NCBI RefSeq assembly: GCF_000730605.1
Contig: NZ_BBIS01000019.1
Location: 1-64,000 of the forward strand
Origin: Pseudomonas monteilii NBRC 103158 = DSM 14164
GTDB lineage: Bacteria; Pseudomonadota; Gammaproteobacteria; Pseudomonadales; Pseudomonadaceae
Direction: 5' to 3'
DNA length: 64,000 nt
This document shows positions 40,267-50,414 of this stretch, piece after piece. The position numbers and the translations under genes were made by a program. Under the pieces are notes generated by a model. It had not been told where the DNA came from. It was given only the letters and a program-made list of their open reading frames with translations, and did no database searches. Within the stretch, counting starts at the first letter, position 1; each line of letters begins with the position of its first letter.

Positions 40267-42917
40267 GGGGTTTCGCTTTCGGCTTCAGGTTGAGGAGGCA
40301 GTGGCAAGCATAGAGTGATGCCGGTGCCCTGGCCATCGATGCCTTCGCCTACCAGAATCTGCCCGCCATGGGCGCCGATCATGCCCTGGCAGATGGCCAG
40401 GCCCAGGCCGGTACCCTGCCCGCCACGGTCACCACGGGCGGCGGTATAGAACATGTCGAAGATCTTCTCGCGGTCGGCCACCGGAATGCCGGGGCCTTGG
40501 TCAAGGACGGCAAAACGCAACTGCATGTCCTGCACCGATACGTGGAGTTCAAGCCGACCATTGGCCGGCGAGAACCGTGCCGCGTTTTCCAGCACATTGA
40601 CCAGCGCCTGCTCGATCAGCGCTGCATGCACGAACAGCAGCGGCAGCTCGGCCGGCACGTCAGTGTGCACACGCAACGGGGCAAGCACTACGCGCAGGCG
40701 GTTGAGCGCACTGCCAGCGATGTCGCCCGGCGCCACCCAGTCGCGTGCCAGCTTGAGGCCGCCGTGGCCCAGGCGGGTCATGTCCAACAGGTTCTGGATG
40801 TAGCGGTCGAGGCGCTCGGCCTCGTTGCGGGTGCCTTCCAACAGCTCACGGCGGTCTTCAGGCGGGATGGCCTCGCCCAACGCCAGCAGGCTGTCGATGC
40901 TGCCACGCATGGCGGTCAACGGCGTGCGCAAGTCGTGGGAAACGGACGCCAGCAAGGCACTGCGCAACTGCTCGGTTTCGCCATGCAGGCGTGCGGCCTC
41001 CAGCTGCTCGGCCAGGCGGGCGCGGGCCAACGCCTGCGCCAGCGGCTGGCCAAGGGCGGTGAGCAGGCGCCGGCGCGGGTCGCTGAGCGGCTGGCCGGAA
41101 CGCGGGCGTACACCGAGCAGGGCCAGGGGTTGTTCGTCTACCGCCAGCGGCCACCACCACCAGCGGCCATTGGGTAGGGTGTCACTGCCATGGCCGGCGG
41201 CCTGGCCATGCTGCCAGGCCCATTGCGCGGCGGCGCGTTCGTTTTCGCTAAAGGCGTGGGCTTCACCACTGGCCACCTGCAGCTGGCCTTCGGCGTTGCG
41301 CTCCAGCAGGCACACCTGCATATCCTGCCAGCCATCCAGATGCTGGCCGGCGGCATTGAAGACGGCCTGGCGGTCGGTGGCCACCGTCAGCCGGCGCGAC
41401 AGGTCGAGCAACTGGCTGGTCTGTGCCTGGGTCTCGCGCAGCGCCTGCAGTTGGCGACGCTGGCGGGCGGCCAGGTTGCCGGTTAGCGCGGCCATCAGCA
41501 GGAAGAACACCAGGGTCAGCACATCTTCTTCACGCTGGATGCTGAACGAGAAGTTGGGCGGAATGAACAGGAAATCGTAAGTCAGGAACGACAACGCAGC
41601 ACAGGCCAGCGCAGGCCCCAGGCTGCTGCGTACCGCCACCAGCAACACCGCTGCCAGGAACACCAGCGAAATGTTTGGCAACGCCAGCACACTCGACACC
41701 GCCCAGGACAGGCCTGCTGCCATGACGGTGGCCACTAGCGCCAGCAGGTAATGCCGCCACACCCACACCCGCCGCACCGCCGAACGCGGCGCTTGCGGCT
41801 GCACATCGCGGTCCAGCACGTTGATTTCCAGGCCATGGCTCTCACGCAACAGCCGCGCAGCCACCCCGGCACCGAACAGGCGCCGACGCAGGCGGTCGCG
41901 GGACTGCCCGACCAGCACCAGGCTGGCCCGTCGCTCGGCGGCATGCTGGATCAACGTGCGCGCCACTTCGCCGGCACGCAGCAGCACCACCTCCCCGCCC
42001 AGGCGCTCGGCCAGTTGCTGCGCGGCCTGCAGGCGATGGCGAGCGGTTTCGTCACGCAGGCGGCCGTTGTCCACATGCACCATGCTCCAGGGCAGGTGGC
42101 GGCGCTGGGCCACGCGGCTGGCATGACGCACCAGGCGCTCGGCCTGGTCGTCGCCATCCACGCCCACCAGCAACCGGCCACGCAATGCCGGAGCCTCCTG
42201 GCCGCGCTGACGATAGCCATGGGCCAGGTCGGCATCGACCTGCGCGGCGGCAGTCTGCATGGCCAGTTCGCGCAGCGCGGTTAGGTTGGTTTGCGAGAAG
42301 TACGCGTCGATCGCGGCCCGCGCCTGCTCCGGTACGTACACCTTGCCTTCGCGCAAGCGTTCGAGCAGCTCGCGCGGCGGCAAGTCGATCAGCACCAGCT
42401 CGAAAGCTTCCTGCAACACCCAGTCCGGCAGGGTTTCGCGTACGAGCACGCCGGTAATGTCGCGCACCTTGTCGTTGAGGCTTTCCAGGTGCTGGACGTT
42501 GACCGTGGTGTACACGTCGATGCCGGCGGCCAGCAATTCCTGCACGTCCTGCCAGCGCTTGGCGTGCCGGCTGCCGGGGGCATTGGTGTGGGCCAGTTCG
42601 TCGACCAGGGCCAGTGTTGGCGCGACCTTGAGCAGGCCGTCGAGGTCCATTTCTTCAAGCGTGACGCCGCGGTACTGGCTGCGCAGCAGGGGTTGCTGCG
42701 GCAGGCCGGCGAGCAACGCCTCGGTTTCGGCGCGGCCGTGGGTTTCGACAACCCCCGCAAGCACCTGAACGCCCTGGCGTTGCAGGGCGTGGGCGGCCTG
42801 GAGCATGGCAAAGGTTTTGCCGACGCCGGGGGCGGCGCCGAGGAAGACCTTGAGCCGGCCCCGGCCTGTGCGAGGGAGGTTAGCCAGCAGCGCGTCTGCG
42901 CGGGCGGAGTCACTCAT
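40263..42917 (-). CDS. kdpD: Sensor histidine kinase KdpD
   Basis: KdpD is the membrane sensor for low potassium. The 884-aa product begins with the KdpD domain: Walker A GAAPGVGKT at about residues 28-36 and the conserved DELAHTNAPGSRHAKRWQDV. A USP-like domain follows (about 250-370), then four transmembrane helices (about 390-490), a GAF-like region, HisKA with His661 (SVSHDLRTPL) and an HATPase domain (ENAARFSP, DQGPGIP, GTGLGLAI). It is transcribed with kdpE. A GGGCCGC hairpin lies in the 77-bp gap to kdpC. Confidence 0.96.
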   Translation of the reverse strand: MSDSARADALLANLPRTGRGRLKVFLGAAPGVGKTFAMLQAAHALQRQGVQVLAGVVETHGRAETEALLAGLPQQPLLRSQYRGVTLEEMDLDGLLKVAPTLALVDELAHTNAPGSRHAKRWQDVQELLAAGIDVYTTVNVQHLESLNDKVRDITGVLVRETLPDWVLQEAFELVLIDLPPRELLERLREGKVYVPEQARAAIDAYFSQTNLTALRELAMQTAAAQVDADLAHGYRQRGQEAPALRGRLLVGVDGDDQAERLVRHASRVAQRRHLPWSMVHVDNGRLRDETARHRLQAAQQLAERLGGEVVLLRAGEVARTLIQHAAERRASLVLVGQSRDRLRRRLFGAGVAARLLRESHGLEINVLDRDVQPQAPRSAVRRVWVWRHYLLALVATVMAAGLSWAVSSVLALPNISLVFLAAVLLVAVRSSLGPALACAALSFLTYDFLFIPPNFSFSIQREEDVLTLVFFLLMAALTGNLAARQRRQLQALRETQAQTSQLLDLSRRLTVATDRQAVFNAAGQHLDGWQDMQVCLLERNAEGQLQVASGEAHAFSENERAAAQWAWQHGQAAGHGSDTLPNGRWWWWPLAVDEQPLALLGVRPRSGQPLSDPRRRLLTALGQPLAQALARARLAEQLEAARLHGETEQLRSALLASVSHDLRTPLTAMRGSIDSLLALGEAIPPEDRRELLEGTRNEAERLDRYIQNLLDMTRLGHGGLKLARDWVAPGDIAGSALNRLRVVLAPLRVHTDVPAELPLLFVHAALIEQALVNVLENAARFSPANGRLELHVSVQDMQLRFAVLDQGPGIPVADREKIFDMFYTAARGDRGGQGTGLGLAICQGMIGAHGGQILVGEGIDGQGTGITLCLPLPPQPEAESETP

Positions 42918-42972
42918 GTTTCATCCTTCAGAATCTGTGACGGTCGACCAAAGGGCCTACTTTGCCCGCGAA

Positions 42973-42989
42973 GGGCCGCAGAGCGGCCC
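42973..42989 (-). terminator. Hairpin between kdpC and kdpD
   Basis: GGGCCGC (42973-42979) and GCGGCCC (42983-42989) pair around an AGA loop, next to TTTGCCCGCGAAG, a half of the common P. putida REP. It may reduce transcription from kdpFABC into kdpDE, which would let the sensor pair be expressed separately. Confidence 0.5.
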
Positions 42990-42994
42990 CAACA

Positions 42995-43546
42995 TCAGTG
43001 GTTCAAATGCTCAAGTGCCTGGTTCAGCGCCAGCACATTGACCACCGGCGGGCCGATCAATGGGTGGAGGGTGGCCTCTTCCACCAAGGCTTGCAAGCGC
43101 TCCTCCGGCAGTTGCCGCGCTGCTGCCACGCGCGGAATCTGGTAAGCCACAGCCTCTGGCGGCAGGTGCGGGTCAAGACCGCTGCCCGAGGTGGTCAGCA
43201 AAGCCTGCGGTACCGGGCCCTGCGGCGCCTGGTACAGCGTTGCGGCGTCCCCCTTGACCCGCTCGGCCAGCGCCGGGTTACTCGGCGACAGGTTGCTGGC
43301 ACCGCTGGCCACGGTGGCATAGGCACCCGCCGAAGGCCGCGCATGGAACCAGCCATCACCCTTGAACGCCTGGGCGATCAGCGCCGAGCCACGCACCTGC
43401 CCCTGGTCATCGAGCACCAGGCTGCCATTGGCCTGTTCCGGGAAAGCGACCTGGGCAATGCCCGTGACCGCCAGCGGATACAGCGCGCCAGTCACCAGCG
43501 TCATCAACAGAGCCAGGCTCAACGCCGGGCGTACATAAGCATTCAT
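42995..43546 (-). CDS. kdpC: Potassium-transporting ATPase subunit C
   Basis: KdpC is a single-span inner-membrane subunit that assists potassium binding and ATP affinity of the KdpFABC pump. The 183-aa product has an N-terminal membrane helix ([20 protein letters not shown]) and the family motifs [18 protein letters not shown] and [17 protein letters not shown]. It starts 10 bp after kdpB. Confidence 0.96.
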   Translation of the reverse strand: MNAYVRPALSLALLMTLVTGALYPLAVTGIAQVAFPEQANGSLVLDDQGQVRGSALIAQAFKGDGWFHARPSAGAYATVASGASNLSPSNPALAERVKGDAATLYQAPQGPVPQALLTTSGSGLDPHLPPEAVAYQIPRVAAARQLPEERLQALVEEATLHPLIGPPVVNVLALNQALEHLNH

Positions 43547-43556
43547 GGCGGCCTCC

Positions 43557-45611
43557 TCAGACCAGGTTCAGGGCATTGAGCAGCAGGTCGATCAGCTTGA
43601 TCCCGGCAAACGGCACCACAATGCCGCCCAGCCCGTAGATCAGCAGGTTGCGCCGCAACAGATGCGCCGCACTGGCCGCCTGCACCCGCACGCCACGCAG
43701 CGCCAGCGGGATCAGCGCGATGATGATCAGCGCGTTGAACACGATGGCCGACAGGATCGCGCTCTGCGGGCTGGCCAGGTGCATCAGGTTGAGCACGCCC
43801 AGCTGTGGATAGATGGCAGCGAACAGCGCCGGCAGGATGGCGAAGTACTTGGCCACATCGTTGGCAATGGAGAACGTGGTCAGTGCGCCACGGGTGACCA
43901 GCAGTTCCTTGCCGACCTGTACCACGTCCAGCAGCTTGGTCGGGTCGCTGTCCAGGTCGACCATGTTGGCCGCCTCGCGCGCGGCCTGGGTGCCGTCGTT
44001 CATGGCCATGCCCACATCGGCCTGCGCCAGTGCCGGGGCGTCGTTGGCACCGTCGCCGCACATGGCCACCAGGCGGCCGTCGTTCTGCTCCTGGCGGATA
44101 CGCGCCAGTTTCTTCTCAGGGGTGGCCTCGGCCAGTACGTCATCCACCCCCGCTTCGGCTGCGATGGCGGCGGCGGTCAGCGGGTTGTCGCCGGTCACCA
44201 TCACCGTGCGAATGCCCAGTTTGCGCAACTCGGCGAAGCGCTCGCGGATACCCGGCTTGACCACGTCCTTGAGGTGGATCACGCCAAGCAGGCGCTTGTC
44301 GATGCACACCAGCAGCGGTGTGCCGCCACTTTGGGCGATGCGCTCCACTTCGCGGGCCAGCGCCGGGGGCATTTCCAGCCGTTGCATGCCGACGAACGCC
44401 AGCACCGCATCGACGGCGCCCTTGCGGTAGCGGTGCTGCTGGAAGTCGATACCCGACAGACGTGTTTCGGCACTGAACGCCACGGCCTCGAACTGCCCGG
44501 CAGCCGGTTCGATAAAGTCGTGCAGTTGGCGCAGGTACTCGACAATCGACTTGCCTTCGGCGGTGTCATCGGCCAGCGAGGCCAGCAGCGCCCCCTCCCC
44601 CAATTCCTTGGCGGTGATGCCCGGTGCAGCATGCAGCGCGCTGCAGCGGCGGTTGCCAAAGGTGATGGTGCCGGTCTTGTCGAGCATCAGCGTATGCACA
44701 TCACCGGCTGCTTCCACCGCCCGGCCGGAACGGGCGATGACGTTCAAGCGCACCAGACGGTCCATGCCGGCGATGCCGATGGCCGACAGCAGGCCGCCGA
44801 TGGTGGTAGGGATCAGCGTCACCAGCAGCGCGGCCAGGAAAATCAGCGGCAGGCTGCCACCCGCGAAATGGGCGAACGGCTGCAAGGTCACCACCACGAT
44901 CAGGAAGATCAGCGTCAGGCCGATCAGCAGGATGTCGAGGGCAATCTCGTTCGGCGTTTTCTGGCGCTTGGCGCCTTCGACCAAGGCAATCATGCGGTCG
45001 AGGGTCGATTCGCCCGGGTTGCTGGTGATACGGATCAACAGCCAGTCGGAGACCAGCCGGGTATTGCCGGTCACGGCCGAGCGGTCGCCGCCGGATTCAC
45101 GGATCACGGGGGCAGACTCACCGGTAATGGCGGCCTCGTTGACCGCCGCGATACCTTCCAGCACCTCGCCGTCGCCGGGGATCATTTCGCCCGCGACTAC
45201 GCGCACTACGTCATCTTTGCGCAATGCGCTGGCTGCAATGGTTTCGTAGCTGCCATCACGCTTGCGACGCTGTGCGGTCAAGCCTTGGCTACCGGCCTTG
45301 AGGCTGTCGGCGCGGGCCTTGCCACGGCCTTCGGCCAGCGCCTCGGCAAAGTTGGCGAACAGCACGGTAAACCACAGCCACAGGGCGATTTGCACGGCAA
45401 CCCCGGTGCTCACGCCACTGCCGGGAGCGAAGCACAGCACAGTGGTCAGCACCGCGGTCAGGGCCACCACCAGCATCACCGGCGAACGTTTGAGCTGGCG
45501 CGGGTCGAGCTTGACGAACGCCTGCACCAGCGCCGGGCGCCACAACGCGGCGAAGCGAGTCTGGTCCTTGGCGGTGTGCCGCGCTTTAACTTCAGGAATG
45601 GGCATGTTCAT
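43557..45611 (-). CDS. kdpB: Potassium-transporting ATPase subunit B (P-type ATPase)
   Basis: KdpB is the P1A-type ATPase subunit that powers high-affinity K+ uptake. The 684-aa product has the phosphorylation motif DKTGTIT with Asp311, the actuator motif TGES, and the hinge [16 protein letters not shown]. Seven membrane helices and the KdpB-specific N-terminal segment are present. The gene is in the middle of the kdpFABC operon with 9-10 bp spacings. Confidence 0.97.
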   Translation of the reverse strand: MNMPIPEVKARHTAKDQTRFAALWRPALVQAFVKLDPRQLKRSPVMLVVALTAVLTTVLCFAPGSGVSTGVAVQIALWLWFTVLFANFAEALAEGRGKARADSLKAGSQGLTAQRRKRDGSYETIAASALRKDDVVRVVAGEMIPGDGEVLEGIAAVNEAAITGESAPVIRESGGDRSAVTGNTRLVSDWLLIRITSNPGESTLDRMIALVEGAKRQKTPNEIALDILLIGLTLIFLIVVVTLQPFAHFAGGSLPLIFLAALLVTLIPTTIGGLLSAIGIAGMDRLVRLNVIARSGRAVEAAGDVHTLMLDKTGTITFGNRRCSALHAAPGITAKELGEGALLASLADDTAEGKSIVEYLRQLHDFIEPAAGQFEAVAFSAETRLSGIDFQQHRYRKGAVDAVLAFVGMQRLEMPPALAREVERIAQSGGTPLLVCIDKRLLGVIHLKDVVKPGIRERFAELRKLGIRTVMVTGDNPLTAAAIAAEAGVDDVLAEATPEKKLARIRQEQNDGRLVAMCGDGANDAPALAQADVGMAMNDGTQAAREAANMVDLDSDPTKLLDVVQVGKELLVTRGALTTFSIANDVAKYFAILPALFAAIYPQLGVLNLMHLASPQSAILSAIVFNALIIIALIPLALRGVRVQAASAAHLLRRNLLIYGLGGIVVPFAGIKLIDLLLNALNLV

Positions 45612-45620
45612 GGTCAGTCC

Positions 45621-47315
45621 TCAGAAACCCAAGCTCAGGTGTTCGGCGATTGGCCCCAAGGCCAGGGTCGGCAGGAAGGTAAGGCCACCCACCAGCAGGA
45701 TGGTCACCAGCAGCAGGCCGGTGAACAGCGGGCCGTGGGTGGGGAAGCTGTTCTGCCCCTGCGGTGCGCTTTTCTTCGCTGCCAGGCTGCCAGCTAAGGC
45801 CAGGATCGGCAGGATGTAGCCGAAGCGGCCGATGAGCATGGCCAGGCCGATCATCAGGTTGTGGTACACCGTGTTGGCACCGAAGCCGGCGAAGGCCGAG
45901 CCATTGTTGGCCGTGCCCGAGGTGTAGGCGTACAGCAACTGGCTGAAACCGTGCGCCCCCGGGTTGCTGACCGCACCCGCCGGGCCAGGCAGGCTGGCGG
46001 CGATAGCGCCCAGCACCAGCACGCCGACCGGCATCACCAGCAGGGTTGCCACCAGCAACTGCACCTCACGGGCTTGCAGCTTCTTGCCCAGGTATTCCGG
46101 GGTGCGGCCAATCATCAGCCCGGCCAGGAACACCGCGATCAACACGAACAACAGCATCCCGTACAGCCCGGCGCCGACGCCGCCGAAAATCACCTCGCCC
46201 ACCATCATGTTGACCATCGCCACCATGCTGGTCAGCGGGTTGAGGCTATCGTGCATGGCGTTGACCGAGCCGTTGGAGGCTGCAGTGGTGGTGACCGTCC
46301 ACAACACCGAACCGGTGGTGCCAAAACGGCTTTCCTTGCCTTCCATGGGGGCCGCCTGTTGCACCTGGGTGCTTTCCAGCGCCGGGTTGGGCTGGTACTC
46401 GGACCACAACGCGGTGCTGCCGCCAATCAGGAACAGGGCAAGCATGCAGGCGAGGATCGCGCGGCTCTGACGCAGGTCCTTCACGTAGTGGCCGAACGTG
46501 AACACCAGCGCCACCGGAATGAGGATAATCGACGCCACCTCGAACAGGTTGCTCCAGGCCGTGGGGTTTTCGAACGGGTGCGCCGAGTTGACACCGAAGA
46601 AGCCACCGCCGTTGGTACCCAGTTGCTTGATGGCGATCTGGCTGGCGGCCGGCCCCAGCGGTATGGTCTGATCAGCCCCTTGCAGGGTCAGCGCATGGGC
46701 GTAGTCGGCAAATGTCTGCGGCACGCCCTGCGACACCAGCAGCAGCGCCAGCAGCAGGCACAGCGGCAGCAAGACATAGAGGGTGGCGCGGGTCATGTCG
46801 ACCCAGAAATTGCCCAGCGTCGTTGCACTGCGCCGGGCAATGCCGCGACACAACGCGACCAGCACGGCCAGGCCGGTGGCGGCACTGACAAAGTTCTGTA
46901 CGGTCAGGCCAAGCATCTGGCTGAGGTAGCTGACCGATGCCTCACCACTGTAGGCCTGCCAGTTGGTGTTGGTGACGAAGCTGACCGCTGTGTTGAACGC
47001 CAACGACCACTCCTGGCCTGGCAAATGCTGCGGGTTGAGCGGCAGATAGCCCTGCAACAGCAACACGGCGAACAGCAGCAGGAATCCGGCCAGGTTGAAG
47101 GCCAGTAGTGCCAGGGTGTATTGCCGCCAGTTCTGCTCCTGGCTGGCGTTCACGCCCGCTAGCCGGTAGCAGGCCTGCTCGACCGGGCTCAGCAGCGGCG
47201 ACAGCCAGGTGCGCTGGCCTTCCATGACCCTGTAGTAGAACCGCCCGAGCCAGGGTGCCGGTAGCAGCACGATGGCAAAGAACGCCAGCAGCAAGGCGAA
47301 ATCGTAACTGTGCAT
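45621..47315 (-). CDS. kdpA: Potassium-transporting ATPase subunit A
   Basis: KdpA binds and translocates K+ and is a member of the superfamily of K+ transporters with four pore loops. The 564-aa product has ten hydrophobic segments and selectivity-filter type regions around [34 protein letters not shown] and [16 protein letters not shown]. The ATG at 47315 is preceded by AGGGAG. It is the second gene of the operon, 9 bp after kdpF. Confidence 0.97.
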   Translation of the reverse strand: MHSYDFALLLAFFAIVLLPAPWLGRFYYRVMEGQRTWLSPLLSPVEQACYRLAGVNASQEQNWRQYTLALLAFNLAGFLLLFAVLLLQGYLPLNPQHLPGQEWSLAFNTAVSFVTNTNWQAYSGEASVSYLSQMLGLTVQNFVSAATGLAVLVALCRGIARRSATTLGNFWVDMTRATLYVLLPLCLLLALLLVSQGVPQTFADYAHALTLQGADQTIPLGPAASQIAIKQLGTNGGGFFGVNSAHPFENPTAWSNLFEVASIILIPVALVFTFGHYVKDLRQSRAILACMLALFLIGGSTALWSEYQPNPALESTQVQQAAPMEGKESRFGTTGSVLWTVTTTAASNGSVNAMHDSLNPLTSMVAMVNMMVGEVIFGGVGAGLYGMLLFVLIAVFLAGLMIGRTPEYLGKKLQAREVQLLVATLLVMPVGVLVLGAIAASLPGPAGAVSNPGAHGFSQLLYAYTSGTANNGSAFAGFGANTVYHNLMIGLAMLIGRFGYILPILALAGSLAAKKSAPQGQNSFPTHGPLFTGLLLVTILLVGGLTFLPTLALGPIAEHLSLGF

Positions 47316-47324
47316 GGCCGCTCC

Positions 47325-47414
47325 CTAGCTGCGATCGGCGCGCAGCAGCGCCACCAGCAGATAAAACGCCAAGGCCACTGCCAGCAGCAGTGACAGCCCG
47401 TCGAGCATGTTCAT
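47325..47414 (-). CDS. kdpF: KdpF small membrane subunit, 29 aa
   Basis: This 30-codon gene encodes MNMLDGLSLLLAVALAFYLL followed by VALLRADRS, a single hydrophobic helix with a short basic end, exactly the KdpF pattern (about 29 residues). KdpF stabilises the KdpFABC complex. It lies 9 bp upstream of kdpA. An internal ATG two codons later is a possible alternative start. It is too short for most automatic ORF callers. Confidence 0.92.
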   Translation of the reverse strand: MNMLDGLSLLLAVALAFYLLVALLRADRS

Positions 47415-47505
47415 GAGTGGTTCTCCCCGTGGTGCGGCTTGTGCCGCTATGGGGAAATTGTCTGAGGGAGGGGCGTAAAGAGGCGAGATCGGGGGGTGTG
47501 GGTGG

Positions 47506-47525
47506 GTATAAAGAAAGCGTAAAAA
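47506..47525 (-). promoter_or_regulatory. Candidate KdpE operator of kdpFABC
   Basis: On the minus strand the sequence reads TTTTTACGCTTTCTTTATAC and then a C-rich run (CCACCCACACCCCCC). The known E. coli KdpE site is also a T-rich block with TTTATAC/TTTACAC steps followed by a C-rich stretch. It lies about 90 bp upstream of kdpF, a suitable place for an activator. The match is by inspection. Confidence 0.5.
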
Positions 47526-47549
47526 TCAGCTTTGTGGGTTGTCTTTACT

Positions 47550-47581
47550 GGCCTCTTCGCGGGCAAGCCCGCGAAGAGGCC
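47550..47581. repeat. P. putida-type REP palindrome
   Basis: GGCCTCTTCGCGGGC (47550-47564) and GCCCGCGAAGAGGCC (47567-47581) pair perfectly over 15 bp with an AA loop, followed by GATACAGGC. The core CGCGGGCAAGCCCGCG is the common P. putida REP. It sits between the divergent kdp promoter region and the 3' end of the AI-2E family gene, and probably terminates or protects that transcript. Confidence 0.88.
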
Positions 47582-47590
47582 GATACAGGC

Positions 47591-48643
47591 TTACTGCTGG
47601 GGAGGTTGCTGCGCAGCGTTTCGGCTCCAGTCCAGCAGCAGGCTGTACCCGACCGCGAGCAAGGTCGGCCCGATGAACAGGCCAATGAAGCCAAAGGCAA
47701 GCAATCCACCGAACACTCCCAACAGCACGATCACCAGTGGCAGGTTACCGCCACGGCTGATCAGGTACGGTTTGAGCACGTTGTCCACACCGCTGATGAC
47801 AAAGGTGCCCCAGATGCCCAGGAACACCGCCATGCCGTACTCGCCCTTCCACACCAACCAGGCCGTGGCCGGGATCCAGGCCAGTGGTGGGCCCATGGGG
47901 ATCAGGCTGAGCATGAAGGTCACCAGGCCCAGCACGATGGCACCCGGCACGCCGGCAATCAGGAAGCCGATCAGTGCGAGCACAGCCTGCGCAGCCGCTG
48001 TGCCAATCACCCCGTTCACCACCCGCTGAACGGTGGCCGCCACCAGTTCCAGGTAGTACTCGCCGCGATCACCCATCAGGCGGTGCAGCAAGCGCAATAC
48101 GAACGCCGACAAGCGAGGGCCGTCACGGTAGAAAAAGAACACGAACACCAGGCTAAGGGTCAGTTCCAGCACACCGCTGCCGATCTGCGCACTGCGCGCC
48201 AGCAACCAGTTGCCCACCTGCCCGAAGTAGGGCTTGACCGACGCCAGCAATGCCGCCCCCTGCTGGTCGAGCGACTGCCACCAGCTGACCAGGCGCTCAC
48301 CAACGAACGGTATGCCCCCCAACCAGGCCGGTGCATCGGGCAAACCGTCCACCTGCACGTCGCGCACGAACGCCGTGGCATCGCGAATATGATCGGCCAG
48401 GTTGAACCCCAGCCACACCAGCGGCAATGCCACAATCAGGATCCAGGCGGTGGTCAACAGGCTGGCCGCCAAGGTTTCGCGCCCGCCCAGCACACGCGTG
48501 AGCAAGCGCATCAACGGCCAGCTGGCAAAAGCCAGGATGGCCCCCCACAGCAACGCCGAGATGAACGGTGCCATCACCCACAGGCCGGCCCCCAGCAACG
48601 CCAACAGCAGAATCTGAACCAGCAGGCGATCATTGTTAACCAT
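47591..48643 (-). CDS. AI-2E family transporter (PerM/YdiK-like)
   Basis: The 350-aa product is an integral membrane protein of the AI-2E exporter family, with about eight hydrophobic segments, a central soluble loop (about 110-160) and the family C-terminal region LVKPYLIS-like VDNVLKPYLISRGGNLPLVI followed by GVFGGLLAFGFIGLFIGP. Members differ widely in function (autoinducer export, Na+/H+ antiport, unknown), so no substrate is claimed. It is followed by a REP palindrome and preceded 12 bp upstream by a DUF4892 gene on the same strand. Confidence 0.88.
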   Translation of the reverse strand: MVNNDRLLVQILLLALLGAGLWVMAPFISALLWGAILAFASWPLMRLLTRVLGGRETLAASLLTTAWILIVALPLVWLGFNLADHIRDATAFVRDVQVDGLPDAPAWLGGIPFVGERLVSWWQSLDQQGAALLASVKPYFGQVGNWLLARSAQIGSGVLELTLSLVFVFFFYRDGPRLSAFVLRLLHRLMGDRGEYYLELVAATVQRVVNGVIGTAAAQAVLALIGFLIAGVPGAIVLGLVTFMLSLIPMGPPLAWIPATAWLVWKGEYGMAVFLGIWGTFVISGVDNVLKPYLISRGGNLPLVIVLLGVFGGLLAFGFIGLFIGPTLLAVGYSLLLDWSRNAAQQPPQQ

Positions 48644-48655
48644 GCCGGCGCTCGT

Positions 48656-49450
48656 TCAACGGATCAGTTCAAGGTGCAGGCCGTCGGTGGGCGCGCTGCC
48701 GACTTCAAGGCGGCCATTGCGCACCCCTGCCTTGACCAGCGCCTCGCGCCAAGCTTCGGCCTGAGCGCCACTGAGGCTGGCACGCAGGGTGCTGTCCAGG
48801 TTCAGGCTGCGGGCCAGCAAATTCACCCAGGTGTCTTGCGGCGCAGCCAGGTCAGGATAGTCGAGCTTGCCGGTGTCGCGCATTTCGCGCAGCACCGTGG
48901 CGGCGGTCGGCAGCAGTTCGCCCAACGGGTTGCCGGCGACGAACTCTTCCACATGCAGGTAGGCGCGGCGGTTGCCCCGGGTAACGCTGTACAGCGCGAC
49001 CAGGGTGTCGGCCTCTTCCGCCGAGCGACGCAGCAAGATGAAGGCCTGCTGTTCGTCACCACCGTTCAGGCGGGCATTGGCAAACACATCGTTGGCCCAC
49101 AGGCTGGCTTCGCCGCAATCGCGGCCTTGGCACCAGAACAACGGGTAACCACCGTAGCGCTGCAGTTCTTCACGGGCAGTGGTGAAGGCTTCGCGGGCGG
49201 TGCGTTCGACCGGCAGTTCGTAGGTGACCGAGCTGACCTGACCACGGCTTTCGACCTTGTCTTCGACCCGCAGGCGGCCGCTGATCTTGCGCAGCGGGCC
49301 CATCGGGTAGACGCGTTCCTGCTCCACGGCCGGACGCTGGTCGACGACCTTGGCGTCCACCGGCACCGGCAGGCTGCCGGCCCACAACACGGGGCTGGCG
49401 AACACCAGGCAGGCGGCTACGGCATTACGGATGGCAACAGGCGCGCTCAT
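48656..49450 (-). CDS. DUF4892 domain protein, probably periplasmic
   Basis: The 264-aa product starts with a signal peptide (NAVAACLVFASPVLWA, cleavage near residue 25) and matches the DUF4892 pattern as I remember it: an N-terminal VERTAREAFTTAREELQRYG segment, a CQGRDCGEASLWANDVF motif with two cysteines that could form a disulfide, and a C-terminal OmpA-like half ending in SAPTDGLHLELIR. Function is unknown; a cell-envelope role is likely from export. The ATG at 49450 is chosen because upstream codons lack coding character. Confidence 0.82.
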   Translation of the reverse strand: MSAPVAIRNAVAACLVFASPVLWAGSLPVPVDAKVVDQRPAVEQERVYPMGPLRKISGRLRVEDKVESRGQVSSVTYELPVERTAREAFTTAREELQRYGGYPLFWCQGRDCGEASLWANDVFANARLNGGDEQQAFILLRRSAEEADTLVALYSVTRGNRRAYLHVEEFVAGNPLGELLPTAATVLREMRDTGKLDYPDLAAPQDTWVNLLARSLNLDSTLRASLSGAQAEAWREALVKAGVRNGRLEVGSAPTDGLHLELIR

Positions 49451-49559
49451 TGGCGACCCAGGCGGCGCCCTGCGCCGAAATGAAGCTCCAGGATGTCTGG
49501 CAGTTGCATGGTTGTCTCCCTGTTCAACCCGCCAAGCCTCGACAGTTGTCCGGTGCAAG

Positions 49560-50414
49560 TCAAGCAAAGCCAAAGAAGCGATTGAAACAGTCTGCGACAA
49601 GGGCCGCGCCCTGCTCATCGTTCAGGTGCAGGTGATGGCCACCGGGAAGCGTCACCTGCTCAAAGGGTAGCTGCTCCAGCAACGCGGTGTGGCGCACCAG
49701 CATGCCATCGGCGGCAACCACTAGCTGCGCCGGGCAATCCACCCTGCGCACATAGGCCATGGCCTGGGCTTCGCTCAGGCGTAGTGGCGATGGCAAGGTC
49801 AGGCGGCTGTCACTGCGCCAGCTGTAACCGCCCGGCACCGGCATGAGGCCGCGCTGGGCCAGCAGTTCGGCGGCCTCGCGGCTGACCGCGACCATGCCTT
49901 TCATCCGGGCATGCACACCTTCCTCCAGCGTGGCGTACACCGACTTGCGCTTACCGTCCAGCCGCAGCTGGGCCTGCAGTGCCATCCCCAAACGTTCGCC
50001 TGCATCCTGCTCGGCACCGGTTGGCGGGATGACGCCGTCGATCAACGCCAGATGGCTGACCCGGTCGGGCAAGGCGCCAGCCAGCTGCACCGAAATGATT
50101 GCCCCAAGTGAATGCCCCAACAGTGCAAAACGCTGCCAACCGAGCTGCTCAGCCACCCGCAGCACATCATGGGCATAGTCGGCCAAGGCATAACCGGCGC
50201 CAGGCGGGCGGTGTTCGGAGTAACCGTGCCCGGCCAGGTCCAGGGCGACGATGCGCAGGCCTTTGAGTTGTGGCGCCAGGCGGGCGAAGCTGTTGGCGTT
50301 GTCCAGCCAGCCGTGTAGGGCAATCACCGGCAGCCCGTCCTCGGGGCCGAACAGGTGCGCGGCCAGCTCGATATGGCCCAGGTTCAGGCGGATTTCTTCG
50401 ACGTGTGCGCTCAT
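49560..50414 (-). CDS. Alpha/beta hydrolase
   Basis: The 284-aa product is an alpha/beta hydrolase with oxyanion-hole segment VIALHGWLDNANSF, nucleophile elbow GHSLGA with Ser102, and a C-terminal His in LPGGHHLHLND. The acid is probably the Asp in VVAADGML. Substrate is unknown. Its start overlaps the stop of a second, unrelated-looking alpha/beta hydrolase gene by four bases, so the two are probably expressed together. Confidence 0.88.
   Translation of the reverse strand: MSAHVEEIRLNLGHIELAAHLFGPEDGLPVIALHGWLDNANSFARLAPQLKGLRIVALDLAGHGYSEHRPPGAGYALADYAHDVLRVAEQLGWQRFALLGHSLGAIISVQLAGALPDRVSHLALIDGVIPPTGAEQDAGERLGMALQAQLRLDGKRKSVYATLEEGVHARMKGMVAVSREAAELLAQRGLMPVPGGYSWRSDSRLTLPSPLRLSEAQAMAYVRRVDCPAQLVVAADGMLVRHTALLEQLPFEQVTLPGGHHLHLNDEQGAALVADCFNRFFGFA

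Noticed and set aside
43545..45797. 750-codon frame antisense to kdpB
   Set aside because: Gln/His/Arg-rich shadow of a P-type ATPase gene; no signal, RBS or domain.
47417..49483. 688-codon frame antisense to the AI-2E and DUF4892 genes
   Set aside because: It spans two real genes and a REP palindrome and has shadow-type composition (Gln, His, Arg).
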